Positions 18,023 through 26,757 are shown, counted from the first letter of the stretch. The stretch is 64,000 nt of DNA from Telluribacter roseus (GCF_017355915.2 NZ_JAFEUV020000004.1:310001-374000); one strand, 5' to 3'. Notes: generated by a model not told the origin, from the sequence alone. Numbers and translations: made by a program.

Positions 18023-18985
18023 CTATGTCAGCAGGGTTTCAGAAATTCTGAGCCGTACTTTTTCTACCTTATCCAGTACCATCTGTTTCAGCTCGGCAGG
18101 CTCTACGATATCGGCTGCTTCGCCCAGGAGCATATACCAGTGCGCCATGCCAGTCAGGCAGGTGGTCAGAAAGGTCATCTCGATTTGTTTACCGGCGTCG
18201 GTTTGCGAAACAAAGCCCTGGTAGTAGTGCTGGTCACCCAGGTACTTGTAGGAGCCTTTATCTATCCGGAGGACTACTTTATGCAGATCCTGCTGCCGCG
18301 AGGTTTCTTCTATAAAGTGCTGAAGGCTGGGATGCTGGGTCTGGAACCGTTCTGTAAGGCGCTGGATTGACTCCACGCGGTCCAGACGGAAGTTGCGGTA
18401 AGCCTGGCGAAGCCGACAATAGGCAATAAGGTACCAGTAGGAGCCATTGGCGTAGGTACCTATGGGCTCAATGTCCCGCTCCGTCGTATCCAGATGAGCG
18501 GTTGAGAAGTACCTGATCCGGAGTACATTTTTCTGGAGGATGCTGTTCAGGATCTGCTCAATGTGGAGGTTTTTGTGGCGGTCTCTGGGCAGGTACGGAT
18601 TCTCGACTACTTTGATATGCTGGCTGACATCATCCAGCATCTCTTTTTCGCTGGTTCGCAGCACCGCCTTGATCTTGTACAGGGCCGACTGGTACGAGGT
18701 ACGGGTAGCGGTATCGGTGAGCTTTTCAACCAGCTTTTCGGCCGTAACAAACGACATGGCTTCCTCACTGGTGAAGTGTACCGGTGGCAGCCGGTATCCA
18801 TCTATGATGGAGTAGCCAATGCCGGCTTCACTGATCAGAGGTACCCCAGCCATTTCCAGCGTTCGGATGTCGCGGTATACCGTGCGTAGGCTGATACCGA
18901 AGCGGTCGGCTATATCCTGTGCCTTTACAATCCGTTTGGATTGCAACTGAATCATGATGGCAGTAATGCGGTCGAGGCGGTTCAT
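18023..18985 (-). CDS. WYL-domain transcriptional regulator (YafY-like, DeoR-type HTH)
   Basis: A 320-residue regulator. The N-terminal winged helix-turn-helix (about 1-58) includes 'AQDIADRFGISLRTVYRDIRTLE'. A WYL domain (about 140-225) has 'GSYWYLIAYCRLRQAYRNFRLDRV', expected to bind nucleic acid or another ligand, followed by the WCX-type C-terminal region. Such proteins are frequent single-gene regulators, some linked with DNA damage or phage defence, but no defence gene is adjacent here. The DinB gene lies directly downstream. Confidence 0.9.
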   Translation of the reverse strand: MNRLDRITAIMIQLQSKRIVKAQDIADRFGISLRTVYRDIRTLEMAGVPLISEAGIGYSIIDGYRLPPVHFTSEEAMSFVTAEKLVEKLTDTATRTSYQSALYKIKAVLRTSEKEMLDDVSQHIKVVENPYLPRDRHKNLHIEQILNSILQKNVLRIRYFSTAHLDTTERDIEPIGTYANGSYWYLIAYCRLRQAYRNFRLDRVESIQRLTERFQTQHPSLQHFIEETSRQQDLHKVVLRIDKGSYKYLGDQHYYQGFVSQTDAGKQIEMTFLTTCLTGMAHWYMLLGEAADIVEPAELKQMVLDKVEKVRLRISETLLT

Positions 18986-19063
18986 GGCCGGAGCGGGTAA
19001 GGTGGTAGGGTAGGTACCTTGTTGTACTTCAAAAGTACCGGAATAGATGTACTTACTATTCTA

Positions 19064-19100
19064 CAAAAAAAGAGGGTCAAACGTAGTTTAACCCTCTTTT
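19064..19100 (-). terminator. Terminator downstream of the pyruvate dehydrogenase E2 gene
   Basis: AAAAAGAGGGT (19066-19076) pairs with ACCCTCTTTTT (19090-19100), 11 bp with a 13-nt loop. On the minus strand the stem runs into a U-tract. It lies 18 bases beyond the E2 stop codon. Confidence 0.85.
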
Positions 19101-19118
19101 TATCAGAATTTATTTTGC

Positions 19119-20798
19119 TTACACCAGCATGCTCATTGGTTCTTCGAGTAGCTTCTTCACGGTCTGCAGGAAGGCCGATCCGGTAGCTCCGTCTACCACG
19201 CGGTGGTCACACGACAGCGTTACCTTCATGACATTAACCGGGTAAGGAGTACCATCTTCTTTGAAAGCGGCCGTTTGCTTGATAGCACCTACGGCCAGGA
19301 TACAGGCGTCAGGTGGGTTGATGATGGCGGTAAACTCATCAATACCAAACATACCCAGGTTAGAGATCGAGAAGGTGTTGCCTTCCCAGTCCTTAGGCTG
19401 CAGTTTCTTGTCTTTGGCTTTACCGGCAAACTCTTTTACTTCACCCGAAATAGTTGACAGTGTTTTCTTGTCGGCGTCACGTACTACAGGTACCAGCAGG
19501 CCTTCTTCTACGGCTACGGCTACCCCTACGTTGACATACTTATAGCGACGGATCTTGTCACCCAACCAGGCCGAGTTTACGGCAGGGTGCTGCTTCAGCG
19601 CCAAGGCACAAGCCTTGATCACCATGTCGTTGAAAGAGATCTTCGCCGGGCTAACGCCATTCAGCACCGGACGCAGCGCCATGGCCTTATCCATGTTGAT
19701 CTCCATGGTGAGGTAGAAGTGCGGTGCAGTGAAGAGGCTATCGCTCAGGCGGCGAGCAATGGTCTTACGCATCTGCGATACGGGGATATCCTCGTAGTCA
19801 CCAGCGGCAACCGGCTCGGGCGTAGCGGCAGGAGCCTTGGCTTCGGCCTGCTTGGGAGCCTCGGCAGCAGCCGGAGCAGCCTGCCTGGCGGCGGGTACAA
19901 AGCTATCTACGTCACGCTTTACAATACGTCCGTTATCGCCGGAGCCGTTGATCTGACTGATATCGATGCCTTTTTCTTCGGCTAGTTTGCGAGCCAGCGG
20001 CGACGCTTTAACACGATCCGAGTCATTCGCTGAAACCGTTTCGTTCGAAGAGTGAGGGGCAGTAGGTACTTCGGAAATCTTGGTTGACTGGTTGGTAATG
20101 TCTTCTACCATAGCGTCAGCCTCACCGTTTTCCAGAGCCAGCAGCAGCTGAACATCAGCGCCTTCTTCTCCGATTACGGCAATGATACCGTTGACGGGTA
20201 CCGCTTCACCTTCTTTAACGCCCGTATGGAGTAGGGTACCTTCTTCGTAGGCTTCCAGTTCCATCGTAGCTTTATCGGTTTCTACTTCGGCCAGTATATC
20301 ACCTGATTTTACTTTATCACCTACTTTCTTCTGCCAAGATACCAGGGTGCCTTCTTCCATGGTATCACTCATCTTGGGCATACGTACAACGGTAGCTTTT
20401 ATATTTTCAGCAGAACGAGCCGGCTTTACCGACTGCTGAGGTGCATTGGCCGAAGCGCCGGTGTCAGCAGGTTCTACGGAGGGAGCGGCTTCTTCCTGGT
20501 CTGAGCTGCCATTACTATTGTCATTGCTACCACCATCCAGCAGTGCTTTGTAGTCTTCACCCTCTTTGCCGACTACTGCAATGATACCATTGATGGGTAC
20601 AGAAGCTCCTTTTTCTACACCAATATAAAGAAGGGTCCCCTCTTCGTATGATTCGAGGTCCATGGTAGCTTTGTCGGTTTCCACTTCGGCGAGCAGATCG
20701 CCGGATTTTATCTGATCACCTACTTTTTTGTGCCATTCGGCAATGACACCTTCTTCCATGGTGTCGCTCATCTTGGGCATACGGATTGCTTCTGCCAT
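19119..20798 (-). CDS. Pyruvate dehydrogenase complex dihydrolipoamide acetyltransferase (E2)
   Basis: A 559-residue E2 with two lipoyl domains (about 1-78 and 135-213), each with the lipoylated Lys in 'ETDKATM'. Long Ala/Pro/Ser-rich linkers join them to a peripheral-subunit-binding domain (about 262-300, 'ASPLARKLAEEKGIDISQI') and a catalytic domain (about 330-559) with the acyltransferase motif 'HRVVDGATG'. It transfers acetyl groups from E1 to CoA and forms the core of the complex in the cytosol. The tandem lipoyl layout and the pyruvate-type motifs favour pyruvate over 2-oxoglutarate. E1 and E3 genes are not nearby. Confidence 0.94.
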   Translation of the reverse strand: MAEAIRMPKMSDTMEEGVIAEWHKKVGDQIKSGDLLAEVETDKATMDLESYEEGTLLYIGVEKGASVPINGIIAVVGKEGEDYKALLDGGSNDNSNGSSDQEEAAPSVEPADTGASANAPQQSVKPARSAENIKATVVRMPKMSDTMEEGTLVSWQKKVGDKVKSGDILAEVETDKATMELEAYEEGTLLHTGVKEGEAVPVNGIIAVIGEEGADVQLLLALENGEADAMVEDITNQSTKISEVPTAPHSSNETVSANDSDRVKASPLARKLAEEKGIDISQINGSGDNGRIVKRDVDSFVPAARQAAPAAAEAPKQAEAKAPAATPEPVAAGDYEDIPVSQMRKTIARRLSDSLFTAPHFYLTMEINMDKAMALRPVLNGVSPAKISFNDMVIKACALALKQHPAVNSAWLGDKIRRYKYVNVGVAVAVEEGLLVPVVRDADKKTLSTISGEVKEFAGKAKDKKLQPKDWEGNTFSISNLGMFGIDEFTAIINPPDACILAVGAIKQTAAFKEDGTPYPVNVMKVTLSCDHRVVDGATGSAFLQTVKKLLEEPMSMLV

Positions 20799-20846
20799 AT
20801 TAATTCAGTAGTATATTTAATTCAGAATTCTTATTTATTGGTCAGC

Positions 20847-20854
20847 CAAAAATA
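20847..20854 (-). promoter_or_regulatory. Candidate -7 promoter box for the E2 gene
   Basis: On the minus strand the sequence reads TATTTTTG, an exact match to the Bacteroidota -7 consensus TAnnTTTG. It lies right after the lepA terminator and about 50 bases before the E2 start. No convincing -33 TTG was found at the usual spacing, so this is a one-element call. Confidence 0.45.
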
Positions 20855-20858
20855 CAAC

Positions 20859-20882
20859 AAAAGGACGAACGCTCGTCCTTTT
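20859..20882 (-). terminator. Terminator downstream of lepA
   Basis: AAAAGGACGA and TCGTCCTTTT form a 10-bp perfect stem with a 4-nt loop (ACGC). It lies 30 bases after the lepA stop and has T-rich sequence after it on the minus strand (GTTGTATTTTT). Confidence 0.85.
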
Positions 20883-20911
20883 GCTGTTAAAATTGTCGAT
20901 ATGCCGATGGA

Positions 20912-22699
20912 TTAGGTAATCTTGAGTACGGCCATGAAGGCTTCCTGCGGAATCTCCACGTTACCTACCTGACGCATCCGCTTCTTTCCTTTTTTCTGTT
21001 TTTCAAGCAGTTTACGCTTCCGTGAGATATCCCCCCCGTAACACTTGGCAAGTACGTCCTTACGCATAGCCTTTACGGTCTCGCGGGCAATTACTTTCTG
21101 TCCGATGGCCGCCTGGATGGCGATTTCGAACATCTGACGGGGGATCAGCTCGCGGAGTTTTTCGCACAATTTCTTGCCCCACTCGTAGGCTTTGGTACGG
21201 TGTACAATGGCCGAAAGGGCATCCACGCGGTCACCGTTGAGCATGATATCCAGCTTCACCATGTCCGACTCTTCGTAGCCGCTGAGCTCGTAGTCAAGCG
21301 ACGCGTAGCCGCGGGAGATGGTCTTGAGGCGGTCAAAGAAGTCAAATACTACCTCGGCCAGCGGCATCGAAAACTGCAGCTCCACCCGGTCGGAGGTCAG
21401 GTAGATCTGGTTCTTGAGCATACCGCGCTTGTCCATACACAGGGTCATGATGGCCCCTACGTACTCGGACTTGGATATGATCTGAGCGTTGATGAAAGGC
21501 TCTTCGATCCAGTTGATATGATTCGGCTCCGGCATTTCGGACGGAGCACTTACTTTCAGAAGCTGATCTTTGGTATTGATGACATTAAACTGTACCGAAG
21601 GCACCGTGGTGATTACGGTCATGTCAAACTCACGCTCCAGACGCTCCTGTACGATCTCCATGTGCAGCATACCCAGGAAGCCACAACGGAAACCAAAGCC
21701 TAGGGCCGCCGATGTTTCAGGCTCCCACACCAGAGCAGCATCGTTGAGCTGTAGTTTCTCCATGGCATCGCGCAGGTCTTCGTATTCGCTGGTCTCCACA
21801 GGATAAATACCCGCGAATACCATCGGCTTCACCTCCTCAAATCCTTTGATCATAGTAGGCGAGGGACGGTGGATATGCGTGAAGGTATCACCTACCTTTA
21901 CCTCACGGGCTACTTTTATACCCGAGATCAGGTAGCCTACGTCGCCGCACTCAACCACATCTTTGGGTTGCTTCTGCAGGCGGAGGGTACCAATTTCATC
22001 GGCGATGTATTCCTTACCGGTCGCCATAAACTTCACCCGGTCTCCCTTACGAACACTTCCGTTCTTGATCCGGAATATTACTTCGATACCCCGGTAGGAG
22101 TTAAATACCGAGTCAAAGATCAGTGCCTGCAGGGGCGCTTCGGGATCACCCTGCGGAGCCGGTACCCGGTGTACAATGGCGTGCAGGATATCTTCAATAC
22201 CGATCCCTTCCTTACCACTGGCGTGGATAATCTCCTCACGTTCGCAACCGATCAGGTCCACGATCTGGTCTTTTACCTCCTCGGGCATAGCACCGGGCAG
22301 GTCTATCTTGTTCAGTACCGGAATGATCACCAGGTTATGGTTGATGGCCAGGTACAAGTTGGAGATGGTCTGGGCTTCGATACCCTGAGCCGCATCTACA
22401 AGTAGCAGGGCTCCCTCACAGGCCGCAATGGAACGTGATACCTCGTACGAAAAGTCTACGTGGCCGGGGGTGTCAATCAGGTTGAGTGTATACTTCTCAC
22501 CATCCAGCATATAGTCCATCTGAATGGCGTGGCTCTTGATGGTGATTCCCCGCTCGCGTTCCAGATCCATGTCGTCCAGTAGCTGCGCCTGCATTTCGCG
22601 GTTGGTTACCGTCTTGGTAAATTCCAGCAGTCGATCGGCCAGGGTGCTCTTTCCGTGGTCAATATGAGCTATAATGCAAAAATTGCGAATATTTTTCAT
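20912..22699 (-). CDS. lepA: Elongation factor 4 (LepA), translational GTPase
   Basis: A 595-residue protein, near the usual 599. GTPase motifs are 'AHIDHGKST' (G1), '[12 protein letters not shown]' (G3) and 'NKIDLP' (G4). The LepA-specific C-terminal domain includes '[22 protein letters not shown]'. LepA acts on ribosomes, with roles in back-translocation or 30S assembly. The start at 22699 gives the conserved [14 protein letters not shown]; the open frame begins six codons earlier but those are not conserved in the family. Confidence 0.97.
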   Translation of the reverse strand: MKNIRNFCIIAHIDHGKSTLADRLLEFTKTVTNREMQAQLLDDMDLERERGITIKSHAIQMDYMLDGEKYTLNLIDTPGHVDFSYEVSRSIAACEGALLLVDAAQGIEAQTISNLYLAINHNLVIIPVLNKIDLPGAMPEEVKDQIVDLIGCEREEIIHASGKEGIGIEDILHAIVHRVPAPQGDPEAPLQALIFDSVFNSYRGIEVIFRIKNGSVRKGDRVKFMATGKEYIADEIGTLRLQKQPKDVVECGDVGYLISGIKVAREVKVGDTFTHIHRPSPTMIKGFEEVKPMVFAGIYPVETSEYEDLRDAMEKLQLNDAALVWEPETSAALGFGFRCGFLGMLHMEIVQERLEREFDMTVITTVPSVQFNVINTKDQLLKVSAPSEMPEPNHINWIEEPFINAQIISKSEYVGAIMTLCMDKRGMLKNQIYLTSDRVELQFSMPLAEVVFDFFDRLKTISRGYASLDYELSGYEESDMVKLDIMLNGDRVDALSAIVHRTKAYEWGKKLCEKLRELIPRQMFEIAIQAAIGQKVIARETVKAMRKDVLAKCYGGDISRKRKLLEKQKKGKKRMRQVGNVEIPQEAFMAVLKIT

Positions 22700-22867
22700 G
22701 TATGTTGTTGTCCCCACCCCCGGGGGAAAGTTTTAAGAGTACTTACAGGGGGTACCTATTTTAATGATACAAAATTACAAGCCTTACGTGGATTATTATA
22801 GAGGGGGTGTATAATTTATACGACTCACCCATCCCAAAGTGCAATAACGCTCGAAGGCGGCTCCGTG

Positions 22868-24103
22868 TTACATCTGGCTTACCCACTGCATCATAAGGGC
22901 AGTGAGGTAGCCGGCGTAGGTACCTATAGCATAGCCCAGTATGGATAGCAGTACCCCCACCGGAGCCAGTGATGGATGAAAGGCTGCCGCTACCACCGGC
23001 GCGGAGGCCGAACCTCCTACGTTAGCCTGACTGCCTACCGCCGCAAAGAAGAACGGAATCCGGAACAGTCGGGCTACTCCTATAATAAAGGCCGCGTGTA
23101 CCAGCATCCAGACCAGCCCGATGGCAAACAGGCCCGGGTTATCGGCTACGGCGCCCAGATCCATCTGCATCCCGATGGTAGCTACCAGTACATACAGGAA
23201 TACACTGCCCAGCCGCGAAGCTCCCACAAACTCGAGCCGGCGCAGGGGCGTCAGCGAAAGTAGTATACCTATGATAGTGACCAAGGCTACAATCCAGAAG
23301 AAGGAAGAGGTCAGACTGTACTTGTCCAGGTCAGGGTAGTTGGCAGACAGGTAAGGCGTGATCTGCTCGGCTAGCCAGTGAGCCAGGCCGGTCGCGCCCA
23401 GTCCTACGGCGCCCAGGTATATGAGGTCACGGGTGGCGGGTATGCGCTGGTTGTTGAGTTCTATTTCTTCCAGCCGTTTCTGAATGGTACCAATGTGGCT
23501 GCTGTCGGCCCGGAGCTTGGCGTCGATGCGGGCCGTGTAGCCCGCCGCGTAGATCAGCGCGGCCATCCACAGCTCAGCCACCAGTACGTCTACGGCCACT
23601 ACCTGCGAAAACAACCGGTCGCTGGGCGTAAATACCTCCCGCAGGGCCGTCTGGTTGGCTCCGCCGCCGATCCAACTGCCCGCAATGGTGGCCAGCCCGC
23701 GCCATACGGCCTCGGGGCCCTCACCGCTTACCGTCTCGGGACTTACGGTACTTACGATCCAGAGCGCAATGGGGCCGCCAATCATGATACCTACCGTACC
23801 GGCCAGCATCATGATGAGTGCCTGCGGGCCCAGCTTCCACAGCGACTGCCAGTCCATGCCGAGGGTAAATAGTACCAAACAGGCGGGCAGGAAGTACCTG
23901 GATACGACCGGGTATAGTTGCGAGGTAGCTCCATTGATGATACCCAGCGAATTGAGTACCCCCGGTATAAAGTAGCAGAGCAACAGGGGCGGCACAATAC
24001 CATAAAAGCGCTGCCATCCGCGCTGCGGCAGAGAAGCCGTATAAAAAACCAGCGCGAGTACGAGCATCAGGATACCCAGTACCGTAGCGTCATTCTGAAT
24101 CAT
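22868..24103 (-). CDS. DUF819 family integral membrane protein
   Basis: A 411-residue protein with about ten to twelve hydrophobic segments and the family's glycine-rich segments 'GSWIGGGANQTAL' and 'GSQANVGGSASAPVVAAAF'. These occur in the two inverted halves and resemble ion-binding re-entrant regions of secondary transporters. The DUF819 (YjcL) family is of unproven function; a transporter role is inferred. It lies downstream of the tRNA-like RNA but is separated from it by a terminator, so it probably has its own promoter. Confidence 0.85.
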   Translation of the reverse strand: MIQNDATVLGILMLVLALVFYTASLPQRGWQRFYGIVPPLLLCYFIPGVLNSLGIINGATSQLYPVVSRYFLPACLVLFTLGMDWQSLWKLGPQALIMMLAGTVGIMIGGPIALWIVSTVSPETVSGEGPEAVWRGLATIAGSWIGGGANQTALREVFTPSDRLFSQVVAVDVLVAELWMAALIYAAGYTARIDAKLRADSSHIGTIQKRLEEIELNNQRIPATRDLIYLGAVGLGATGLAHWLAEQITPYLSANYPDLDKYSLTSSFFWIVALVTIIGILLSLTPLRRLEFVGASRLGSVFLYVLVATIGMQMDLGAVADNPGLFAIGLVWMLVHAAFIIGVARLFRIPFFFAAVGSQANVGGSASAPVVAAAFHPSLAPVGVLLSILGYAIGTYAGYLTALMMQWVSQM

Positions 24104-24225
24104 GAAAGGATAGTGGTAAATGCGGGTAAAGGCGCAAGATAGTTAAAGAAATAGACTTGGTGTGAATACACTTGGTAGGACCTGTGGAGCGACCTCTGAC
24201 CGAAAATAGAGAAGCAGGAGGGACT

Positions 24226-24265
24226 ACAAAAGAAAACACGCAGGTTTCAAAATGAACCCGCGTGT
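24226..24265 (-). terminator. Terminator downstream of the tRNA-like RNA
   Basis: On the minus strand, ACACGCGGGTT pairs with AACCTGCGTGT (11 bp, one G-U pair) across an 8-nt loop and is followed by TTTCTTTTG. It lies about 80 bases beyond the 3' end of the tRNA-like fold at 24344 and before the DUF819 gene start, so it would end a transcript of roughly 330 nt that begins near 24559. Confidence 0.75.
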
Positions 24266-24343
24266 CAAATTACACTTCATCAACAAACTAAAAACCAAAT
24301 AAAACTATTGCGATTACGATCGCTTGTCAAGTTTTTTTTAGAG

Positions 24344-24503
24344 CTGTAGGAGGGGGATTCGAACCACCCACGGTGAGGTTAGCTACGGTACAAAAGCTTG
24401 GTGGTCAACCCCAGTCGACTTGAGGCCGGCATTATACCGCGTTTATCCCTGATTCACCACCCCCGAGACAGGAGGGCATGGCTGCCAGTTTCATCATCCT
24501 ACA
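24344..24503 (-). ncRNA. tRNA-like RNA with leucine-tRNA-type D arm and 91-nt variable region
   Basis: Read on the minus strand, the ends form a perfect 7-bp acceptor stem TGTAGGA/TCCTACA (24497-24503 with 24345-24351) plus discriminator G. The D arm (24478-24494, ATG-AAACTGGCAGC-CAT) follows the tRNA-Leu pattern. The anticodon arm (24460-24476) has 5 bp and a 7-nt loop CTGTCTC that would read GUC, with an unusual U37. The T arm (24352-24368) has loop TTCGAAT, but one mismatch in its stem. Between anticodon and T arms lie 91 nt, closed by GGTGA/TCACC and containing a further hairpin CGGTA-TAA-TGCCG. No CCA is encoded. I do not recognise it as a standard tRNA or tmRNA; it may be a specialised or degenerate tRNA. 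Confidence 0.6.
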
Positions 24504-24565
24504 TTGTAGTCAAAAAACGTTTCAATTCTCGTCAGAACCGTTGTCCTTTTGTTGAATTGATAATG

Positions 24566-24573
24566 CAAATGTA
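24566..24573 (-). promoter_or_regulatory. Candidate -7 promoter box for the tRNA-like RNA
   Basis: On the minus strand the bases read TACATTTG, an exact fit to TAnnTTTG. Transcription would start near 24559, about 56 nt before the 5' end of the tRNA-like fold. No TTG was found at a normal -33 distance, so the call rests on one box. Confidence 0.45.
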
Positions 24574-24682
24574 AAGCGCTTCTCTGGAATATTAAAATAT
24601 TTGCAGCAAAATTTCTTAAAATTTAGATAATTTTTAAAATTTGCGCATCATTGTTAGATGATATCTAAATCAGGGTCCAAAA

Positions 24683-25156
24683 ATGAACAAAAATTTAGAA
24701 ATTGACAATACCGACCTTCGAATTCTGGCTTTGCTGATGGAAAACGCAGGTTTGCCCTATACCGAAATCGGAAAAAGAGTATTTGTGTCGGGGGGAACGG
24801 TACACGTACGGATGAAGAAAATGGAACAGATGGGTATTGTGAAAGGTTCGCAGCTGATCATTGATCCTGCCAAATTGGGTTGGGACATCAGTGCCTTCCT
24901 GGGCATATACCTGGATAAAAGCTCGCTGTACGAAGCCGTGGCCGAGCAACTCGAGCGGATTCCCGAAGTAGTCAATATTCACTATACTACCGGTAACTAC
25001 AGCATCTTTGCCAAGATCGTCTGCCGCGATACCGAACACCTGCGGGAAGTGCTGCACGATAAGATACAGAAGGTGCAGGGCATCCAGCGCACCGAAACGT
25101 TCATCTCCCTCGAAGAGCGGATCAACCGGTCTATTCCGCTGGATGGTGAGCAGTAG
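24683..25156 (+). CDS. Lrp/AsnC family transcriptional regulator
   Basis: A 157-residue protein with an N-terminal helix-turn-helix (about 8-55: 'LRILALLMENAGLPYTEIGKRVFVSGGTVHVRMKKME') and a C-terminal RAM/ACT-like ligand-binding domain (about 70-150). Proteins of this size usually respond to amino acids and form octamers. Divergent from the tRNA-like RNA, it shares a 180-base AT-rich control region with it. Conserved in Cytophagales with one-copy character, though its targets cannot be named from sequence. Confidence 0.92.
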   Translation: MNKNLEIDNTDLRILALLMENAGLPYTEIGKRVFVSGGTVHVRMKKMEQMGIVKGSQLIIDPAKLGWDISAFLGIYLDKSSLYEAVAEQLERIPEVVNIHYTTGNYSIFAKIVCRDTEHLREVLHDKIQKVQGIQRTETFISLEERINRSIPLDGEQ

Positions 25157-25179
25157 GTAAATCTTTTTGCAGAATATAG

Positions 25180-25208
25180 TTGATATATACCGAATTCTTA
25201 TATATTTG
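25180..25208 (+). promoter_or_regulatory. Bacteroidota-type promoter of the PadR gene
   Basis: TTG at 25180-25182, an 18-base spacer and TATATTTG at 25201-25208 fit the primary sigma factor consensus of Bacteroidota (TTG, 17-23 bases, TAnnTTTG) with no mismatch. The predicted start point, about 25215, leaves a leader of only about 16 nt before the ATG at 25231, which also decides the shorter start of the gene. Confidence 0.75.
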
Positions 25209-25230
25209 TGTAGTAACAGGTAGACCTAAT

Positions 25231-25581
25231 ATGGAAAACAACGGAAGTAACGAGTATGTACGGGGCACTCTGAAAACCATAGTGCTGAACCTACTGGCAG
25301 AGCGGGGGCGAATGTATGGCTATGAAATAACCCAGGAAGTAAAGGATCGTACAGATGGGAGCATTACCCTTACCTTCGGAGCTCTGTATCCGGTACTTCA
25401 TAAGCTTGAGCAGGAGGGGCTGCTGCTGACGGAGTCGGAGGCGGTGGACGGCCGGCTCCGAAAATACTACTCCCTCACTACCCAGGGCTCTCAGACCGCC
25501 CACACCAAGACCCACGAGCTGGAGCGATTCATGGAAGCCATGAAAATGCTGATCAAGCCCTCCAAGCTGGCCCTTGAATAG
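25231..25581 (+). CDS. PadR family transcriptional regulator
   Basis: A 116-residue winged-helix protein. 'YEITQEVKDRTDGSITLTFGALYPVLHKLEQEGLL' is the diagnostic PadR segment with recognition helix and wing. An earlier open start at 25180 would overlap the promoter, so I use 25231. PadR repressors respond to small molecules or envelope stress and often sit beside a membrane protein gene that they control; here the next gene, 51 bases downstream, encodes the small membrane protein described below. Confidence 0.93.
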   Translation: MENNGSNEYVRGTLKTIVLNLLAERGRMYGYEITQEVKDRTDGSITLTFGALYPVLHKLEQEGLLLTESEAVDGRLRKYYSLTTQGSQTAHTKTHELERFMEAMKMLIKPSKLALE

Positions 25582-25632
25582 GGCTAGGGTACCTTTACAT
25601 CAAACTACCATCTCACTACTAAGCTACAGCCT

Positions 25633-26028
25633 ATGAAGTCCCTTAACGAGCAACGCCTTCGTGAACTTCGCCGTCATCTGGAGAAGAGCGGTATCGAGAG
25701 CGGGCTTATGCCCGAGCTGCTTGATCATATGGCGTGTGAAGCGGAGGAGCGCTTGTGGGAGGGACAGGCCTTTGAGCAGGTGGTGCAGGACCTTTTTGAT
25801 GAGGCCAGTCCGCATACGCTGAAGCATCTGCAGATCGAACATAAGCATATGATGGTATCGGAGGCATCGTTGACGGATATCGTATTTGAAAATCGGAACC
25901 GTCTTTACGGAGCGTACGTACTGCGTCGTCAGTACCCGAGCCATGTCACGATGGCTACGGTGCTGGGGGTGCTGGTGTTCTGGATGATCTTCATGCTGCC
26001 GGCTCTCTTCAAGTATTTCTTCGTGTAG
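25633..26028 (+). CDS. Small membrane protein with permease-prefix-like N-terminus and TonB-type N-terminal segment
   Basis: A 131-residue protein. Residues about 5-75 are helical and acidic ('LLDHMACEAEERLWEGQAFEQVVQDLF') like the cytosolic prefix domains that accompany PadR regulators and FtsX-type permeases in Bacteroidota. Residues about 80-104, 'DIVFENRNRLYGAYVLRRQYP', match the cytosolic start of many Bacteroidota TonB proteins, and a single membrane helix (about 107-130) ends the protein. The periplasmic linker and TonB C-terminal domain are absent. Function is unknown; control by the adjacent PadR is inferred. Confidence 0.75.
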   Translation: MKSLNEQRLRELRRHLEKSGIESGLMPELLDHMACEAEERLWEGQAFEQVVQDLFDEASPHTLKHLQIEHKHMMVSEASLTDIVFENRNRLYGAYVLRRQYPSHVTMATVLGVLVFWMIFMLPALFKYFFV

Positions 26029-26215
26029 TCCGGAGGCGGATTTTCTGGGGCTACGGCCCTTTTTTCTACCATACAAAAAATACCCATCCTGATTCCTGAA
26101 TGTCCCCTGGATTTTTTTCTTTCTTTGTAGTGTTCAAGGTTGAAAAGTAATAACAAGGAGAGTGGCGGAATGACCGCGGAAGCACTCCGCACAAGATATA
26201 CCCTTTTTTAGATAC

Positions 26216-26755
26216 ATGTATTGCATTGTGGATATTGAGACGACCGGAGGTGTAAAAGGGCCTACGCGTATTATAGAAGTAGCCATTTACAGACACGACG
26301 GTCAGCAGGTAGTAGACTCCTTTCATTCTCTGGTAAATCCTCTGACGAGTATTCCCCCTTTTATTTCACGCCTTACCGGTATTGATGATAAGATGGTACA
26401 GGACGCGCCCCTCTTCGCCGAGATAGCCGACTCCGTCCGTTCCATTACCGAGGATGCCTGGTTTGTGGCCCACAATGTGCAGTTTGACTATAACTTCGTA
26501 AAGAAGGAGTTTTTGTGGCTTGACGAGCATTTTCACCGTGAGCAGCTCTGCACCATTCGGCTCAGTCGCCGGTTGCTGCCGGGCTATAAGTCGTACAGTC
26601 TGGGAAATCTTTGCCAGAGTCTGGATATAGAGCTGAACGACCGGCACCGGGCCAGCGGCGATGCGGCAGCTACGGTAACGCTTTTTGAGATGCTGCTCCA
26701 GCACGATAATCAGAGTTTGATCCCGAAGAATACGGAACCTACATTCTACCCATAA
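26216..26755 (+). CDS. DEDDh 3'-5' exonuclease (DnaQ/PolC epsilon-like)
   Basis: A 179-residue exonuclease-domain protein. Exo I is 'VDIETTGG' (catalytic Asp and Glu), Exo II is 'HNVQFDYNFVKKEF', and Exo III is 'HRASGDAAATVTLFE' with the H-x4-D signature. It contains only the nuclease domain, unlike the larger fusions with a GIY-YIG domain found in many Bacteroidota. Possible roles are proofreading, RNA trimming or DNA repair in the cytosol. A strong terminator follows immediately. Confidence 0.9.
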   Translation: MYCIVDIETTGGVKGPTRIIEVAIYRHDGQQVVDSFHSLVNPLTSIPPFISRLTGIDDKMVQDAPLFAEIADSVRSITEDAWFVAHNVQFDYNFVKKEFLWLDEHFHREQLCTIRLSRRLLPGYKSYSLGNLCQSLDIELNDRHRASGDAAATVTLFEMLLQHDNQSLIPKNTEPTFYP

Positions 26756-26757
26756 AA

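Noticed and set aside
24344-24503. Standard tmRNA (ssrA)
   Set aside because: The 5' end lacks the tmRNA acceptor sequence, there is an anticodon arm in place of the long connector helix, and no tag-coding frame ending in Ala-Ala is seen.
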